DNA of 64,000 nt, taken from NCBI RefSeq assembly GCF_033025475.1, contig NZ_CP130322.1:3415001-3479000 (forward strand). The letters run 5' to 3'. Source of the stretch: Sphingomonas sp. C3-2. GTDB taxonomy: Bacteria; Pseudomonadota; Alphaproteobacteria; Sphingomonadales; Sphingomonadaceae. The notes under the pieces were generated by a model. That model saw only the letters and a program-made list of their open reading frames with translations. It was not told where the DNA came from and did not search any database. Shown here piece after piece: positions 48,968 to 57,809 of the stretch. The number at the start of each line of letters is the position of its first letter. Position 1 is the stretch's first letter. Both the position numbers and the translations under genes were made by a program.

Positions 48968-50163
48968 GCCTTCATCTGCTCGGCGCAGGATGCATAAAGG
49001 TCGAGCATTTGGCCGCCCACCGCATCCAGCGAAAAATGGGTTTTGCAGCGGCTATGGCCCTCTGCTCCCATCTGAGCGGCGTGCTCGGGATTGGCCATCA
49101 TCCACGAAAGCCGCTCGGCCATTGCGGTTGGATCATCAATGGGGGGAGATAAGGCCGCCAGTCGCGTTTCCAGAATTTCAGCACTGCCGGCCCAGGCTGT
49201 CGAAAGGGTTGGGCACCCCTGCGCCATGCTCTCAAGCAGCGTGTATGGGAAATTCTCATATCGTGATGCGACCACGCTCAAAAAAGCGTTGCGCCGAAGT
49301 GCTTCGATCTCCCCTGGCGGAAGCTGCCCGGTAAAGGTCACGCGGCTACGGGCTTCCGGTGAAAGCTTGGCACCGAGGAAGTCGTGAAATCGCGTCACGC
49401 GCCCCGGTCTCTCGGCAATGCCGATATCGCTTCCCACAAGCGTAAGCCGCGCCGATGGGAGGCGTTTCAACATCTGGTCAAAAGCCAGCAGCAAGGTGTC
49501 CGCGCCCTTGCAGTGGTCGAAGCGACCAACCATCAGAATATGGTTGCGGTCGCAGGCGTCGAGCCGCCATTGCGTCCCTGCCGCAGTCATCCGGATCGGG
49601 TTCGGGATCACAAGGTTCCGGCTGTCGGTAGGTCGGCCCAGATGCGAGCAGGCGGTGGTCATCATCGTGCGGGTGGGGGCCGTCAGCGCGCCGGCATATT
49701 TGACCGCGCGTTCCTCGGCGCGACAGCGCTGCCTATGGGTACGCGTTTCCAGCGCCGTTCTTGGAGTTTTCGGGGTGAGGAACCAGGGGCCATGAAGCCG
49801 GGTGATCACCGGAACGTCGATTGCCCGCTGGACGAGGCGGGACCAGCCAAAACTTTCTTCCATCTCCAGCACATCGAATGGCTCTTCCTGATGCACCGAC
49901 CGAACCTGGTCGGCTATGGCCAGACCGATGCCCGGCAGGTGGCCCCTATACCGATCAAGATATCGATCTACGCGCCGCCTGAAGCCAGGCTGACCTGCAA
50001 TGGGCGTTTCACGGTTGTCGCTGTCGATCCAATTTCCTTTCGCAAGGATCGAAACGCGGTGCCCTTTTGACAAAAGATATTCACGGACTGCGGAAACATA
50101 GGTCACGATGCCGTTTGCCGACCGGGACGGCGGCCAGTCAGGGGAACAGAAACCGATATGCAC
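48964..50163 (-). CDS. Glycosyltransferase, GT4 family
   Basis: 399 residues if translation starts at the GTG at 50161-50163, preceded by CGGGAGA, 7 bases away. A longer frame reaching 50352 would overlap the divergent dioxygenase start and is not supported. The start MHIGFCSPDWPPSRSANGI is a typical GT4 nucleotide-sugar glycine loop entry. The GT-B fold C-terminal domain has ILMVGRFDHCKGADTLL and the EX7E-like region with SVVASRYENFPYTLLESMAQGCPTL (conserved E in the family, here in two blocks RYENFPY and LLESMAQG). It adds a sugar to the growing lipid-linked repeat unit in the cytoplasm. The sugar is unknown. It is followed at once by the flippase gene. Confidence 0.9.
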   Translation of the reverse strand: MHIGFCSPDWPPSRSANGIVTYVSAVREYLLSKGHRVSILAKGNWIDSDNRETPIAGQPGFRRRVDRYLDRYRGHLPGIGLAIADQVRSVHQEEPFDVLEMEESFGWSRLVQRAIDVPVITRLHGPWFLTPKTPRTALETRTHRQRCRAEERAVKYAGALTAPTRTMMTTACSHLGRPTDSRNLVIPNPIRMTAAGTQWRLDACDRNHILMVGRFDHCKGADTLLLAFDQMLKRLPSARLTLVGSDIGIAERPGRVTRFHDFLGAKLSPEARSRVTFTGQLPPGEIEALRRNAFLSVVASRYENFPYTLLESMAQGCPTLSTAWAGSAEILETRLAALSPPIDDPTAMAERLSWMMANPEHAAQMGAEGHSRCKTHFSLDAVGGQMLDLYASCAEQMKA

Positions 50164-50351
50164 CCGTGCGTCTCCCGCCGATTGCGATGCTTTCCGTTCT
50201 ATCGACAGGGGCGAAATCAATCGATCATGAGAAGTGCCAAGGGGTTTTCCATCGCTTGTTCGGCGGCCCAGCACAGCGCCTAATCGGAAGGTGAAGACTG
50301 CCCGGTTGCGGGCGATTTTTGTGGTGCAGCAGTGACGGTTCAGAGGTAGCA

Positions 50352-51173
50352 ATGCCGATACTCAAGCTCGACGATATTCGCGGATATCGCTGCTTCGATC
50401 ATGATCAGTGCCAGCAGGCCGGGCAGGCATTGGCCGCGCGCTATGCGGTTGATGACCCTTTTCCTCACATTGTCCTTGACGATTTTCTGGATCAAAATCT
50501 GCTGCGCGCCGTGGCTGCCGAATTTCCGGACAGCGCGGGGCATGACTGCTTCATGCGCGATCAGGAACGGCTGAAGTTCCAATTTCGACCTGATCAATGT
50601 CAGGGGCTTGCAACCCGCATGTTGTTCGCTGAGCTCAATTCGCGCGCTTTCTTGACGTTCCTGTCGGAACTCACAGGCATTGAGGGGCTGATCGCTGATC
50701 CCTATCATGCCGGTGCGGGGCTTCACGAGATCAAGCGCGGCGGCCATCTCAGCATCCATGCCGATTTCCCACAACATGAATGGATGAAGGTGGATCGCCG
50801 GCTCAATCTGCTCATCTATCTCAATGAGGATTGGGAAGAGGCTTATGGCGGTTCGCTGGAATTGTGGGATCGCCGTATGAAGTCCGTTCGTCAGCGCATT
50901 TCGCCGCTATTCGGGCGCGCTGTGATTTTCAACACCGATCGGGATACCTTCCACGGGCACCCCGATCCTCTGAACTGCCCTGATGGCCGTTCCCGTCGGT
51001 CGATCGCGACCTATTATTATACCGCCCAGCCCTCGGTACGGCAGGCCTTCGAGCGCACAACCGATTTCAAGGCACGTCCGGGAAGCACCGACAAGCGCGA
51101 TTGGCGGATCATGCTGCACCATCTGAAGGCTGACTGGATTCCTCCAGTTCTGCAGCGCCGCCGTTCGGGCTGA
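50352..51173 (+). CDS. Fe(II)/2-oxoglutarate-dependent dioxygenase (prolyl-hydroxylase-like)
   Basis: 273 residues from the ATG at 50352 (GAGGTAG upstream). The double-stranded beta-helix core is visible. HLSIHADF holds the HxD pair (His136 and Asp138), TFHGHPDPL gives the distal histidine (His203 or His201) and RRSIATYYY gives the 2OG-binding arginine (Arg215 or Arg216). LNLLIYLNEDWEEAYGGSLELWD, split here into LNLLIYLNEDW and GGSLELWD, is the usual family block. Relatives occur in polysaccharide loci next to glycosyltransferases. It lies in plus orientation inside a run of minus-strand genes, so it is probably under separate control. A role in hydroxylating a sugar or an acyl/amino-acid substituent is inference. 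Confidence 0.85.
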   Translation: MPILKLDDIRGYRCFDHDQCQQAGQALAARYAVDDPFPHIVLDDFLDQNLLRAVAAEFPDSAGHDCFMRDQERLKFQFRPDQCQGLATRMLFAELNSRAFLTFLSELTGIEGLIADPYHAGAGLHEIKRGGHLSIHADFPQHEWMKVDRRLNLLIYLNEDWEEAYGGSLELWDRRMKSVRQRISPLFGRAVIFNTDRDTFHGHPDPLNCPDGRSRRSIATYYYTAQPSVRQAFERTTDFKARPGSTDKRDWRIMLHHLKADWIPPVLQRRRSG

Positions 51174-51181
51174 CTGTGCGG

Positions 51182-52348
51182 TTAGGGGGGCGTTTCTCTT
51201 TCGGTGCGCACCCAGTGCCGTTCACGCCGCGTGAAAAAGCGCATCAGGATAGGCAGTTTCCATAGGAAATAGCCCGGTAATCCGAGCAACGCTGCGGGTG
51301 GTAACAGGGTTCGTCCCCACTTCAACCAGACCAGCCCCAGCGACAGCGCAAACGTACCGAGGCAGATGAGAAGGAATAGCAACGGGGCCATCGAGGCGCC
51401 GGCGACAGCGCCCGCACCGATCGCGGCCAGCGCCAGGGCTGCGACGATCGCCAGCGCACCGAGTGGGGGCACCATAAGATCGAGGCTCAGCGCTATCGCG
51501 CCTGCGCGACCGCCCAAGGCTGCGCGCATCAGCTTGGCGGATAGTCGGGGTGCAGCCGAGAGATAGCCGTGCTCCCACCGCGTGCGTTGCGAGCGGGTTC
51601 CTGCCGGCTCCGCAGCCCCACTTGTAAAACGCGCGCGTTCGCAGAAACCCACTTTGGTCCCGCTCAAAACTAGGTCCGCACCCAGTTCGAGGTCTTCCAC
51701 CAGGCTGGCGCTGGCCAGCGGTGCCCGCCGAAATATCTCCCAGGGAAAGGCCATGCCGCTCCCCTGAAGCAAGGCAAGCCCCGACAGCCGATAGAGCCCC
51801 TTTTGCCGTACGAGATTTTTCAGCCAGAAGGCGAAGGTCGAAATACTGACGACCGGGTCATTGCCCGGCGCTTGAAGCAAATAGCATCCCTGCAGCACGG
51901 CCTGTTCGTGCCATGCCTGTGATGCGATATGTTGAATGGCACCTGCTTCAGGCAGCGTGTCCGCATCCATCACGATAACGATCGCGGGCGGGGTATGAAT
52001 CGTCAGAAAATCGCGGCCAAAGTCGAGCGCGTACGCCTTGCCGCGTCGCTTGGGATCATGCCGCTCAATCACCTCCGCCCCGGCTCTTGTGGCGATGATG
52101 GCGGTATCGTCGGTGCAATTGTCTGCAACCACGATAAGCCGGTCGCATGGACGCATCTGCTCCTGGGTCGCCGCCAGTACCGCGCCGATCCCCGCCGCTT
52201 CATCATGCGCGGGGACTAATATTGCGATCGGTGGGGCGTCCATAAGGGGCGCCGCATCTATTCGCCGGTCAGTCAGCGCGGCCAAGCATTCCACGCTTAT
52301 CGTTACAAGCGGTATGGCGGGCAAAAAGGCAATGGACCAAAGCAGCAC
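51182..52348 (-). CDS. Membrane glycosyltransferase, GT2 family
   Basis: About 388 residues from a GTG at 52346-52348, just after the stop of the carrier-protein gene; longer frames would overlap that gene. An N-terminal membrane segment (LLWSIAFLPAIPLVTISV) is followed by the GT-A domain. IAILVPAHDEAAGIGAVL and VVADNCTDDTA bind the sugar nucleotide, VMDADT is the metal-binding motif and the QRTRWEHGY block is the Q/R-x-x-R-W signature of processive or membrane GT2 enzymes. The C-terminus has three to four helices. The last motif and the helices resemble beta-glycan synthases (cellulose, hyaluronan). It ends convergently, 8 bases from the dioxygenase gene. Confidence 0.88.
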   Translation of the reverse strand: MLLWSIAFLPAIPLVTISVECLAALTDRRIDAAPLMDAPPIAILVPAHDEAAGIGAVLAATQEQMRPCDRLIVVADNCTDDTAIIATRAGAEVIERHDPKRRGKAYALDFGRDFLTIHTPPAIVIVMDADTLPEAGAIQHIASQAWHEQAVLQGCYLLQAPGNDPVVSISTFAFWLKNLVRQKGLYRLSGLALLQGSGMAFPWEIFRRAPLASASLVEDLELGADLVLSGTKVGFCERARFTSGAAEPAGTRSQRTRWEHGYLSAAPRLSAKLMRAALGGRAGAIALSLDLMVPPLGALAIVAALALAAIGAGAVAGASMAPLLFLLICLGTFALSLGLVWLKWGRTLLPPAALLGLPGYFLWKLPILMRFFTRRERHWVRTERETPP

Positions 52349-52349
52349 C

Positions 52350-52586
52350 TTACCACACCGGCATTTGCGCGTAATGCACGATGGCTTCGACCGTATCGAA
52401 ATTGTCCAGCGTAACGTCCGCGGCATCGATCTCATGCCCGATCGCATCCTCGACAAAGCAGATCAGGTTCAACATCGAAAGCGAATCCAACGCCCCGGAT
52501 GAAAAGAGCGCCGTTGTCGGCTGGATCTCCGTGTCCGGCAATTCGGCACGAAGATGGGCGATAAGCGTCGCTTCGGTCAGCCTCAT
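52350..52586 (-). CDS. Acyl/peptidyl carrier protein
   Basis: 78 residues. The phosphopantetheine attachment serine is Ser35 in GALDSLSML, the classical DSL motif. The helical profile and acidic C-terminal half (VEDAIGHEIDAADVTLDNFDTVEAIV) match carrier proteins that are loaded by their own AMP ligases, here quoted as DAADVTLDNFDTVEAIV. Its start overlaps the ligase stop by 4 bases (ATGA), so the two are translated together. It is not the fatty-acid AcpP of the cell; it is a dedicated carrier for the EPS locus. In this locus it probably carries an acyl or amino-acyl group for attachment to the polymer. Confidence 0.9.
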   Translation of the reverse strand: MRLTEATLIAHLRAELPDTEIQPTTALFSSGALDSLSMLNLICFVEDAIGHEIDAADVTLDNFDTVEAIVHYAQMPVW

Positions 52587-54178
52587 GGTGGTCCTCCCTC
52601 GATTGTGGCAGGTTTCTTTGTCTCATCGCCCGTGCAGTTACGCACCACCTCTGCCCGTGCCAGTTTGCCGCTTGCCGTTTGTGGCATCGTGTCTGGCCAG
52701 ATGTGAAACCGCACGGGCTGCATATAGGCGGGCATTGTCGCGCGGCAGTGCTCGCGGAGCGCTTTCTCCGAGAAACCGGGAAGGGGCGTAACCGCCGCAT
52801 GGATTGCCTGTCCGCGCTCCGCATCCTCGATGCCGAAGGCCACGGCATCGGCGACAAGTCCGCTGCGGCACAAAAGGTCCTCCACTTCATCGGGGCTAAC
52901 CCGAAACCCTTGGGTCTTGATGAGGGCATCGGTGCGACCGACGAACCAGAGATAGCCTTCCTCGTCGATGCGTACGGTATCACCGCTATAGACGACGGGA
53001 TCGGTGCCGATCATCGCGCGCAGTTCCGGGCATGGCCGGATGCGTTCGCGGGTTTTCTCGGGACGCCCCCAATATCCCATGCTGACGAGCGGACCATGGT
53101 GGACAAGCTCACCCTGCTCACCGGGCCCGGCCGGGCCAATCCCGTGCTTGATCACATGGATGTTCGCGCCCGGAATTGCTCGCCCGATCGAGCCCATTTT
53201 TCGGGCGAAGTCAGCCGGTGGCAGATAGGTCGATCGAAATGCCTCGGTCAGGCCGTACATCAGATAGATTTTTGTGCCCGGAAACGCCGTCGGCATTTGC
53301 TCCAGAATGTTCTTCGCTATGCTGCCGCCCGAATTGGTTATCCGTCTGAGGGCTGGCAATATTGTCGGGCTGTCTTGCTGAAGCCGGACGATCTGACCCC
53401 AGAGCGGCGGGACCGCTGCCAGCCCGGTCGCGTCGTGACGCGCGGCGGTGGCGATGATTTCGGCTGGCATGGGCACCGGTTGATGGATCACCGTGCCACC
53501 GAGCAGCATCATTGTGGTAAGCTGGTTCAAACCATAATCGAAGCAATAGGGCAGCACGCTCAACAGGCGATCGTCTCCATCGAGCTCAAGATATCTTGCC
53601 ACCGATCGCGCCCCCGCCAGAAGATTACGGTGGCTCAGCATCACGCCCTTCGGACCGCCCGTCGATCCCGATGTGTAGATCAGCATCGCCAGGTCGCTAT
53701 CGAGCGGAGATGCGGAGGGAGGAGCGCTACACTGCGCGGTTGTCGTTGATGATTGGAACCTGGGGCTTTCCGGCGCGGGGCCCGCCACAACGACCCTCCG
53801 TACGCTTTCTGATATGTGCACGCCTGTCAGCCTGCGCGCCATGGATGGCTCGACGATGATGGCCGCCGCGCGGCAGTCCTTCACGACGTTGAGTAATTGT
53901 TCCGCAGTCCACTGGGCATGCACGTTGACGATCACCGCGCCCAGCCTTGCAACACCAAACATCGCCGCGACTTCCGCGATCGATTTGCGAAGCTGAATGA
54001 CGACGCGGTCACCAACGCCTATGCCTGCAGCATGAAGCTGCGCGGCAAAGTTGACGACTTCCTCTTCCAGTTCGGCGTAAGTTACGGAGCGCCCGGGATC
54101 GATGATCGCCGTTTTGTCCGAATGGGTATGAAGGTTGTCGGCCAGCAGCTCGTAAAAGCAGGTGGTGATCGCGCCCAT
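52583..54178 (-). CDS. AMP-forming acyl-CoA/acyl-carrier ligase
   Basis: 531 residues from the ATG at 54176-54178, which overlaps the upstream stop by one base (TGATG). The ATP-binding P-loop motif is LIYTSGSTGGPKGVMLSH (quoted as TSGSTGGPKGV, about residue 170), and the A5-type motif is YLMYGLTEA. The A7/A8 region YSGDTVRIDEEGYLWFVGR includes the hinge, and TASGKLAR holds the catalytic lysine (A10). These define an ANL-superfamily adenylating enzyme that activates a carboxylic acid as AMP ester and loads it onto a thiol. The neighbouring carrier protein is its likely acceptor, much as in the DltA/DltC pair. No MBOAT acyltransferase is seen in the window. Exosortase-associated EPS loci often contain this ligase type. 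Confidence 0.9.
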   Translation of the reverse strand: MGAITTCFYELLADNLHTHSDKTAIIDPGRSVTYAELEEEVVNFAAQLHAAGIGVGDRVVIQLRKSIAEVAAMFGVARLGAVIVNVHAQWTAEQLLNVVKDCRAAAIIVEPSMARRLTGVHISESVRRVVVAGPAPESPRFQSSTTTAQCSAPPSASPLDSDLAMLIYTSGSTGGPKGVMLSHRNLLAGARSVARYLELDGDDRLLSVLPYCFDYGLNQLTTMMLLGGTVIHQPVPMPAEIIATAARHDATGLAAVPPLWGQIVRLQQDSPTILPALRRITNSGGSIAKNILEQMPTAFPGTKIYLMYGLTEAFRSTYLPPADFARKMGSIGRAIPGANIHVIKHGIGPAGPGEQGELVHHGPLVSMGYWGRPEKTRERIRPCPELRAMIGTDPVVYSGDTVRIDEEGYLWFVGRTDALIKTQGFRVSPDEVEDLLCRSGLVADAVAFGIEDAERGQAIHAAVTPLPGFSEKALREHCRATMPAYMQPVRFHIWPDTMPQTASGKLARAEVVRNCTGDETKKPATIEGGPP

Positions 54179-54723
54179 CAGGCCCTCTCCACGTCCTGTA
54201 CTTGATGAAAATCGGGGAACGGCCCCAGGCGGGGATAGATTTTGGCCGGTGAACCGATCGCGATGCAGTCCGCGGGAATATCCGTCGACACAGCGGTATT
54301 TGCACCAATTCGTACCCGGTCGCCGATCTTCACCGGGCCGAGGATTGTCGAGTTCACGCCGATAAATACGTCGTCGCCAATGATCGGTGCCGGGCCGCGC
54401 ATGTTGGTCCCGATCGTCACATTGTGCATCACGCCAACCCGGTCGCCGATCACCGTGTCCGGATGGATCGACAGAGAGCCTTCGGCGTGGATGATATGGA
54501 AATCGGCGCCGATCTGAACCTGCGGCGGTATCCAGATCTTGGAAATATTGGCGACGAAGACGTTCATCACGCCGTAGCATTTTTGCATCGCATACCGACT
54601 CAGCGGGTTGGATCTGCGCATGCCCCAGCGCCCGAACCGATAGATACAGAGCGATAGGAAGCCCATGTTCGTGAAGGAACTCCCGTGCCGGGTATAATCG
54701 GCGTTGATCGTTGAAAAGCCCAT
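54178..54723 (-). CDS. Serine-O-acetyltransferase-like hexapeptide acetyltransferase
   Basis: 181 residues with a left-handed beta-helix in the C-terminal half: repeats such as IGADFHIIHAEGSLSIHPDTVIG (quoted as IIHAEGSLSIHP and DTVIGDRVGVMHNVTIG), then IIGDDVFIGVNSTILGPVKIG. His residues in this helix supply the catalytic base. The N-terminal part (TRHGSSFTNMGFLSLCIYRFGRWG) resembles serine acetyltransferases used in polysaccharide loci (colanic-acid and EpsC-like acyltransferases) rather than CysE of cysteine synthesis. It probably transfers acetyl groups from acetyl-CoA to a sugar. It is translationally coupled to the ligase gene and follows the GT61 gene by 3 bases. Confidence 0.85.
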   Translation of the reverse strand: MGFSTINADYTRHGSSFTNMGFLSLCIYRFGRWGMRRSNPLSRYAMQKCYGVMNVFVANISKIWIPPQVQIGADFHIIHAEGSLSIHPDTVIGDRVGVMHNVTIGTNMRGPAPIIGDDVFIGVNSTILGPVKIGDRVRIGANTAVSTDIPADCIAIGSPAKIYPRLGPFPDFHQVQDVERA

Positions 54724-54726
54724 GGC

Positions 54727-55824
54727 TCAGCTCGCTATCAGATCAAGGGTACGTTCGATTTCATACGGGTCGATGTGAAACTGGTTGGCACCGGCATCCG
54801 TGCCGATCACCAGCGCAAAGCCTTGTCCCTGACGGTCGGTCACGATCTTCAACGCTGAGGTGACACGGGCAGGGGGCTGCAGGGTCAGCAGCGTTGCCGT
54901 TGGTGGCATGATGATGAGGCCGTGGGCAAGTTGACTGCCCTCCACACCGATCACAATCCGGGCGCCAGCACAGGCCTCGACGATGTCGTCGACAGGGGAA
55001 GAGACAGGATCGATAACACGAAAGCCGTGGCGCTCAGCTAAAAATTCGGCGATCTCGCGCTCGTTGACAAGCACCCGCCGATCGCCGCTGGTTCCCCGTA
55101 ATAGGAAAGTGCCGACATGCGGTTCCGGTCGTGCGCCCGCGATCACAGCAGCACGCATGCGATCGGCGCGTTCACGCTTCCCGTCATTGTGCGAAGCATC
55201 CCCGAACAGGATCAGTTCATCGAAGGAGGCATCACCAACGCTCGCTGCCTGCATGGCAATGCGCTGTGCATATTCGGGCATATGGCCAATCAGATTCCGC
55301 CGCGTCATGACCGGGCGGGGGTGCTCGCCTGACAGGGCGTAGGTCAGGCAGTCATTGATCAGCCAGTTGCCGAACCAGCGATTGCCCACCCAGCTTTCAA
55401 AGAGCGTAGCCGACGCATGCCGTTTCGGCCGTCTATATACCGGACGAAAACGACGCGCGCGGGGGCGCAAGGGGCTGGCGGCATCACCGGCATAAAGAAC
55501 GCCGTCGACAAGATCGGCGTCCTTGACCCGAAACCCATAGGTTTCGGGTTGATGCGCGTCATAACCGCCCTGAAAATCGCGCACGACCTCGGCCACCGTC
55601 CCGAATTCTGTTTTGCAGATGCGTTCAAGCTGTCCGGGCAGGGCATATGCGGGCCGGATGGGGCGGCGCGTTGCAGGCGAAATCGTCCAGCGCTCTACCG
55701 CTGCCTGTTCGATATCGATCGGGCGCACCCCGCCCAATTTCCTCGCGGCGTGTATGGCGGGTCGGATGGAAAACAACGCGCCTCCTTGCCGCAGCCCTAT
55801 GCTGCACATACCGGAAATCATCAT
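54727..55824 (-). CDS. Glycosyltransferase family 61 protein (DUF563)
   Basis: 365 residues. The C-terminal region contains the motif GVEGSQLAHGLIIMPP, which matches the conserved (H/E)GAxLxN-type block of GT61/DUF563 enzymes. It is preceded by LLRGTSGDRRVLVNEREI with the R-R-x-x-N-E pattern (RRVLVNE). The N-terminal ~150 residues are basic and variable. GT61 enzymes move xylose, GlcNAc or other sugars and are frequent in bacterial capsule and EPS loci. The start is uncertain: tandem ATGs at 55819-55824 are used here but no strong ribosome site is visible. A 105-base gap separates it from the SGNH gene, so the downstream group may have its own promoter. Confidence 0.78.
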   Translation of the reverse strand: MMISGMCSIGLRQGGALFSIRPAIHAARKLGGVRPIDIEQAAVERWTISPATRRPIRPAYALPGQLERICKTEFGTVAEVVRDFQGGYDAHQPETYGFRVKDADLVDGVLYAGDAASPLRPRARRFRPVYRRPKRHASATLFESWVGNRWFGNWLINDCLTYALSGEHPRPVMTRRNLIGHMPEYAQRIAMQAASVGDASFDELILFGDASHNDGKRERADRMRAAVIAGARPEPHVGTFLLRGTSGDRRVLVNEREIAEFLAERHGFRVIDPVSSPVDDIVEACAGARIVIGVEGSQLAHGLIIMPPTATLLTLQPPARVTSALKIVTDRQGQGFALVIGTDAGANQFHIDPYEIERTLDLIAS

Positions 55825-55929
55825 TCGCTAAGCATGTTATGCCGGTACGCGATCACTCGATATGCGCAGGATAGGCCTCGGGATTTTCCCCAATACGTTG
55901 GAGGGATAGAGTGGCCGCGACAAATGCCG

Positions 55930-56991
55930 TCATCGATGGAAGAACGGATTTCGGGGGCTGTTTCGGCCGAACAGGATCGCCCACTCGACCCGGTGGCGGA
56001 ACCACTGGATCTGCCCTTTTAGGCCCTGGTTCGCATAAGTCGGACGGATGTACCGTAGATACTGACCGATAAATTCTTGTCGCAGATAATCGCGGCACGC
56101 CTGCATCGACATGGGCTGCATCGTCAGCCGATATTCCCGAACGAACCGATCCGCGATCGGCGGCAGGCTCTGTTGCGCGGCCAAAGGGATGCCGCTGGCC
56201 GGCTGTTCAATGGGCGACTGCCCCTTGCCGAGCCAAGCGTGGGTCACCAGCGCTGCATAATAGGCGCCTGTCGGTGTCGGATGCACATCATCTTCAAACA
56301 ATGTGGCAAGGGCACGATCTGCATCTGCATTGGCAACACCGGGCACATGCACGGCGCTTGCCATGGCGACCAAGTTAGCGAGTGCCAGAGCTGTGGGTAT
56401 CACGCCGATGCGATCCGTGCGCCCGTCGGCTTCAAGCGTCATATTGACGCGGCGGGCGAGGCATTCCCAGACCGGAGCGGCCCCCCGCTCAAACTCTATC
56501 CAGCGTCCCGCTCGCGCCGCATCTACACCCAGCCATGCCGTGAACAGAAAGCTTTGCCCGGTCGGGTTCTCGGCAATGAACCGGTCATGCATTGCGCGCA
56601 GGCTCTGAACGCTGTCGTTCCAGACGAGATTGTCGATCAGGCTGTGTTGTTCGGCGACGATCATCGTGTCGGCATGGTTCGGAACCGTTGGCGGAGACAG
56701 CGATGGGTTCGTTGCGGCCAGCCTGTCCTTGATCGATGTTCCGAAGCGGTTCGCGGTATCAATTCGAACGGTCTGGCCCGTCTGGGCAAAGACCGTGGCC
56801 AGCATCTCCGGATAAGGTCGCTCGGTCAGGCTATGGCCCGAAATGAATATATGGCTTGGCACCCTTGTTGGCGGTGCGGCTTTTCCGGTTGTCATGTTTT
56901 GAGCGTCCGGGAACGGCGCGCTCGCGGTCAGGCCGGTCGCCAGCATCAATGGCAGGATGGCATGGCCGGGACGCGCCCAGTACCTCTTCAT
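55930..56991 (-). CDS. Secreted SGNH-type hydrolase-like protein of the EPS locus
   Basis: 353 residues from the ATG at 56989-56991 (4-base overlap with the upstream stop, ATGA). The signal peptide or anchor is ILPLMLATGLTASAPF. FISGHSLTERPYPEML has the Ser of block I, in the pattern GHSLT where other members have GDSLT. DDVHPTPTGAYYAALV carries the Asp-x-x-His pair of block V. These are the usual SGNH/GDSL esterase elements. Such periplasmic enzymes add or remove O-acetyl groups on exopolysaccharides. The C-terminal ~60 residues are basic and aromatic (QYLRYIRPTYANQGLKGQ), perhaps for polymer binding. Whether it is an esterase or a transferase cannot be told. Confidence 0.7.
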   Translation of the reverse strand: MKRYWARPGHAILPLMLATGLTASAPFPDAQNMTTGKAAPPTRVPSHIFISGHSLTERPYPEMLATVFAQTGQTVRIDTANRFGTSIKDRLAATNPSLSPPTVPNHADTMIVAEQHSLIDNLVWNDSVQSLRAMHDRFIAENPTGQSFLFTAWLGVDAARAGRWIEFERGAAPVWECLARRVNMTLEADGRTDRIGVIPTALALANLVAMASAVHVPGVANADADRALATLFEDDVHPTPTGAYYAALVTHAWLGKGQSPIEQPASGIPLAAQQSLPPIADRFVREYRLTMQPMSMQACRDYLRQEFIGQYLRYIRPTYANQGLKGQIQWFRHRVEWAILFGRNSPRNPFFHR

Positions 56992-57809
56992 CGCGCCGAT
57001 GAAGTGTCTGCCGCCCGCGCCCGCCAGCGATTGAATATCGGGAATATCCGTGGGCCATCGACCAGATAGCGCTGCGTCAGTCTTGAGGGGTTGGTGGCGA
57101 GCCGGAACAACCATTCCAGCGCCAGTTTCTGGACAATCACAGGCGCACGGCGCTGATCGCCGGTCAGAAATTCCAGGCTGGCGCCGATGCACAACCCGGT
57201 TCCTACTGCCCGTTCGGAACGCGCGATCCGATAGGCAAGAATTTCCTGCTGGGGGGAGCCCACCGCCAGAAATGTATAGCGCGCACGCGCCTCAATGGCG
57301 AACGCGACGGCGCGCTCCATTGCCGCTGCATCGTTGACGAAACCCATTGGCGGGTTGTGATGGATCACATTGCCGAGCCCAAATTTTTTACAGAGGCGCT
57401 CGATCATCGTGGCATTGCCGCCGATAATGGCAATGCGGTCGCCCGGCATAATGGCCTTGCCCAAAATCGCAGCGGTCAAATCGCTTCCTGGAACTGCTTG
57501 AATTGTCTTGCCGGTCGAGCGGGCCAGCGCCGAAAGGATGCGGCTATCGCACAGTGTAAGCCACGCCGCCCGATAGACTGGCCAAAGGTCGGATCGCTGC
57601 TGCTGCAATCGCACCATATGGTCTACATTTGGTGTAACAACATAACTAAATGGGACGCTCTCTCCTCGTGAAGCAATCAGCCGCAACGCGGATTCTTCGC
57701 TAAGATCGGCGAAATCCAGATCTAGAAAATGCGTCCCGCTCGCTGTCCGGTCTTCGGGTGCCGGGGATAGTAGCGCATTGGCGATCAGCCTTGGTGCGTG
57801 GGAAGCCAA
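56988..57809 (-). CDS. WecG/TagA/CpsF-family glycosyltransferase (GT26)
   Basis: 273 residues. The TTG start at 57807-57809 is supported by GGAG 8 bases upstream. The family blocks are YVVTPNVDHMVRLQ, IAIIGGNATMIERLCKKFG, TFLAVGSPQQEILAYRI and CIGASLEFLTGDQRRAP (the last normally ends KRAP). GT26 enzymes transfer ManNAcA, GlcNAc, glucose or glucuronate to a lipid-linked sugar, usually as the second sugar of the repeat. It is the first gene of the minus-strand assembly unit, divergent from the export operon across a ~256-base gap, and its stop overlaps the next start by 4 bases. Confidence 0.92.
   Translation of the reverse strand: MASHAPRLIANALLSPAPEDRTASGTHFLDLDFADLSEESALRLIASRGESVPFSYVVTPNVDHMVRLQQQRSDLWPVYRAAWLTLCDSRILSALARSTGKTIQAVPGSDLTAAILGKAIMPGDRIAIIGGNATMIERLCKKFGLGNVIHHNPPMGFVNDAAAMERAVAFAIEARARYTFLAVGSPQQEILAYRIARSERAVGTGLCIGASLEFLTGDQRRAPVIVQKLALEWLFRLATNPSRLTQRYLVDGPRIFPIFNRWRARAADTSSAR

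Noticed and set aside
52350-52586. The carrier protein as the fatty-acid carrier AcpP.
   Set aside because: It overlaps an AMP ligase and lies within an EPS locus; none of the fatty-acid synthesis genes normally next to acpP are nearby.
54178-54723. The hexapeptide acetyltransferase as CysE of cysteine synthesis.
   Set aside because: It is short, coupled to EPS genes and has a different N-terminal part; an EPS decoration role fits better.
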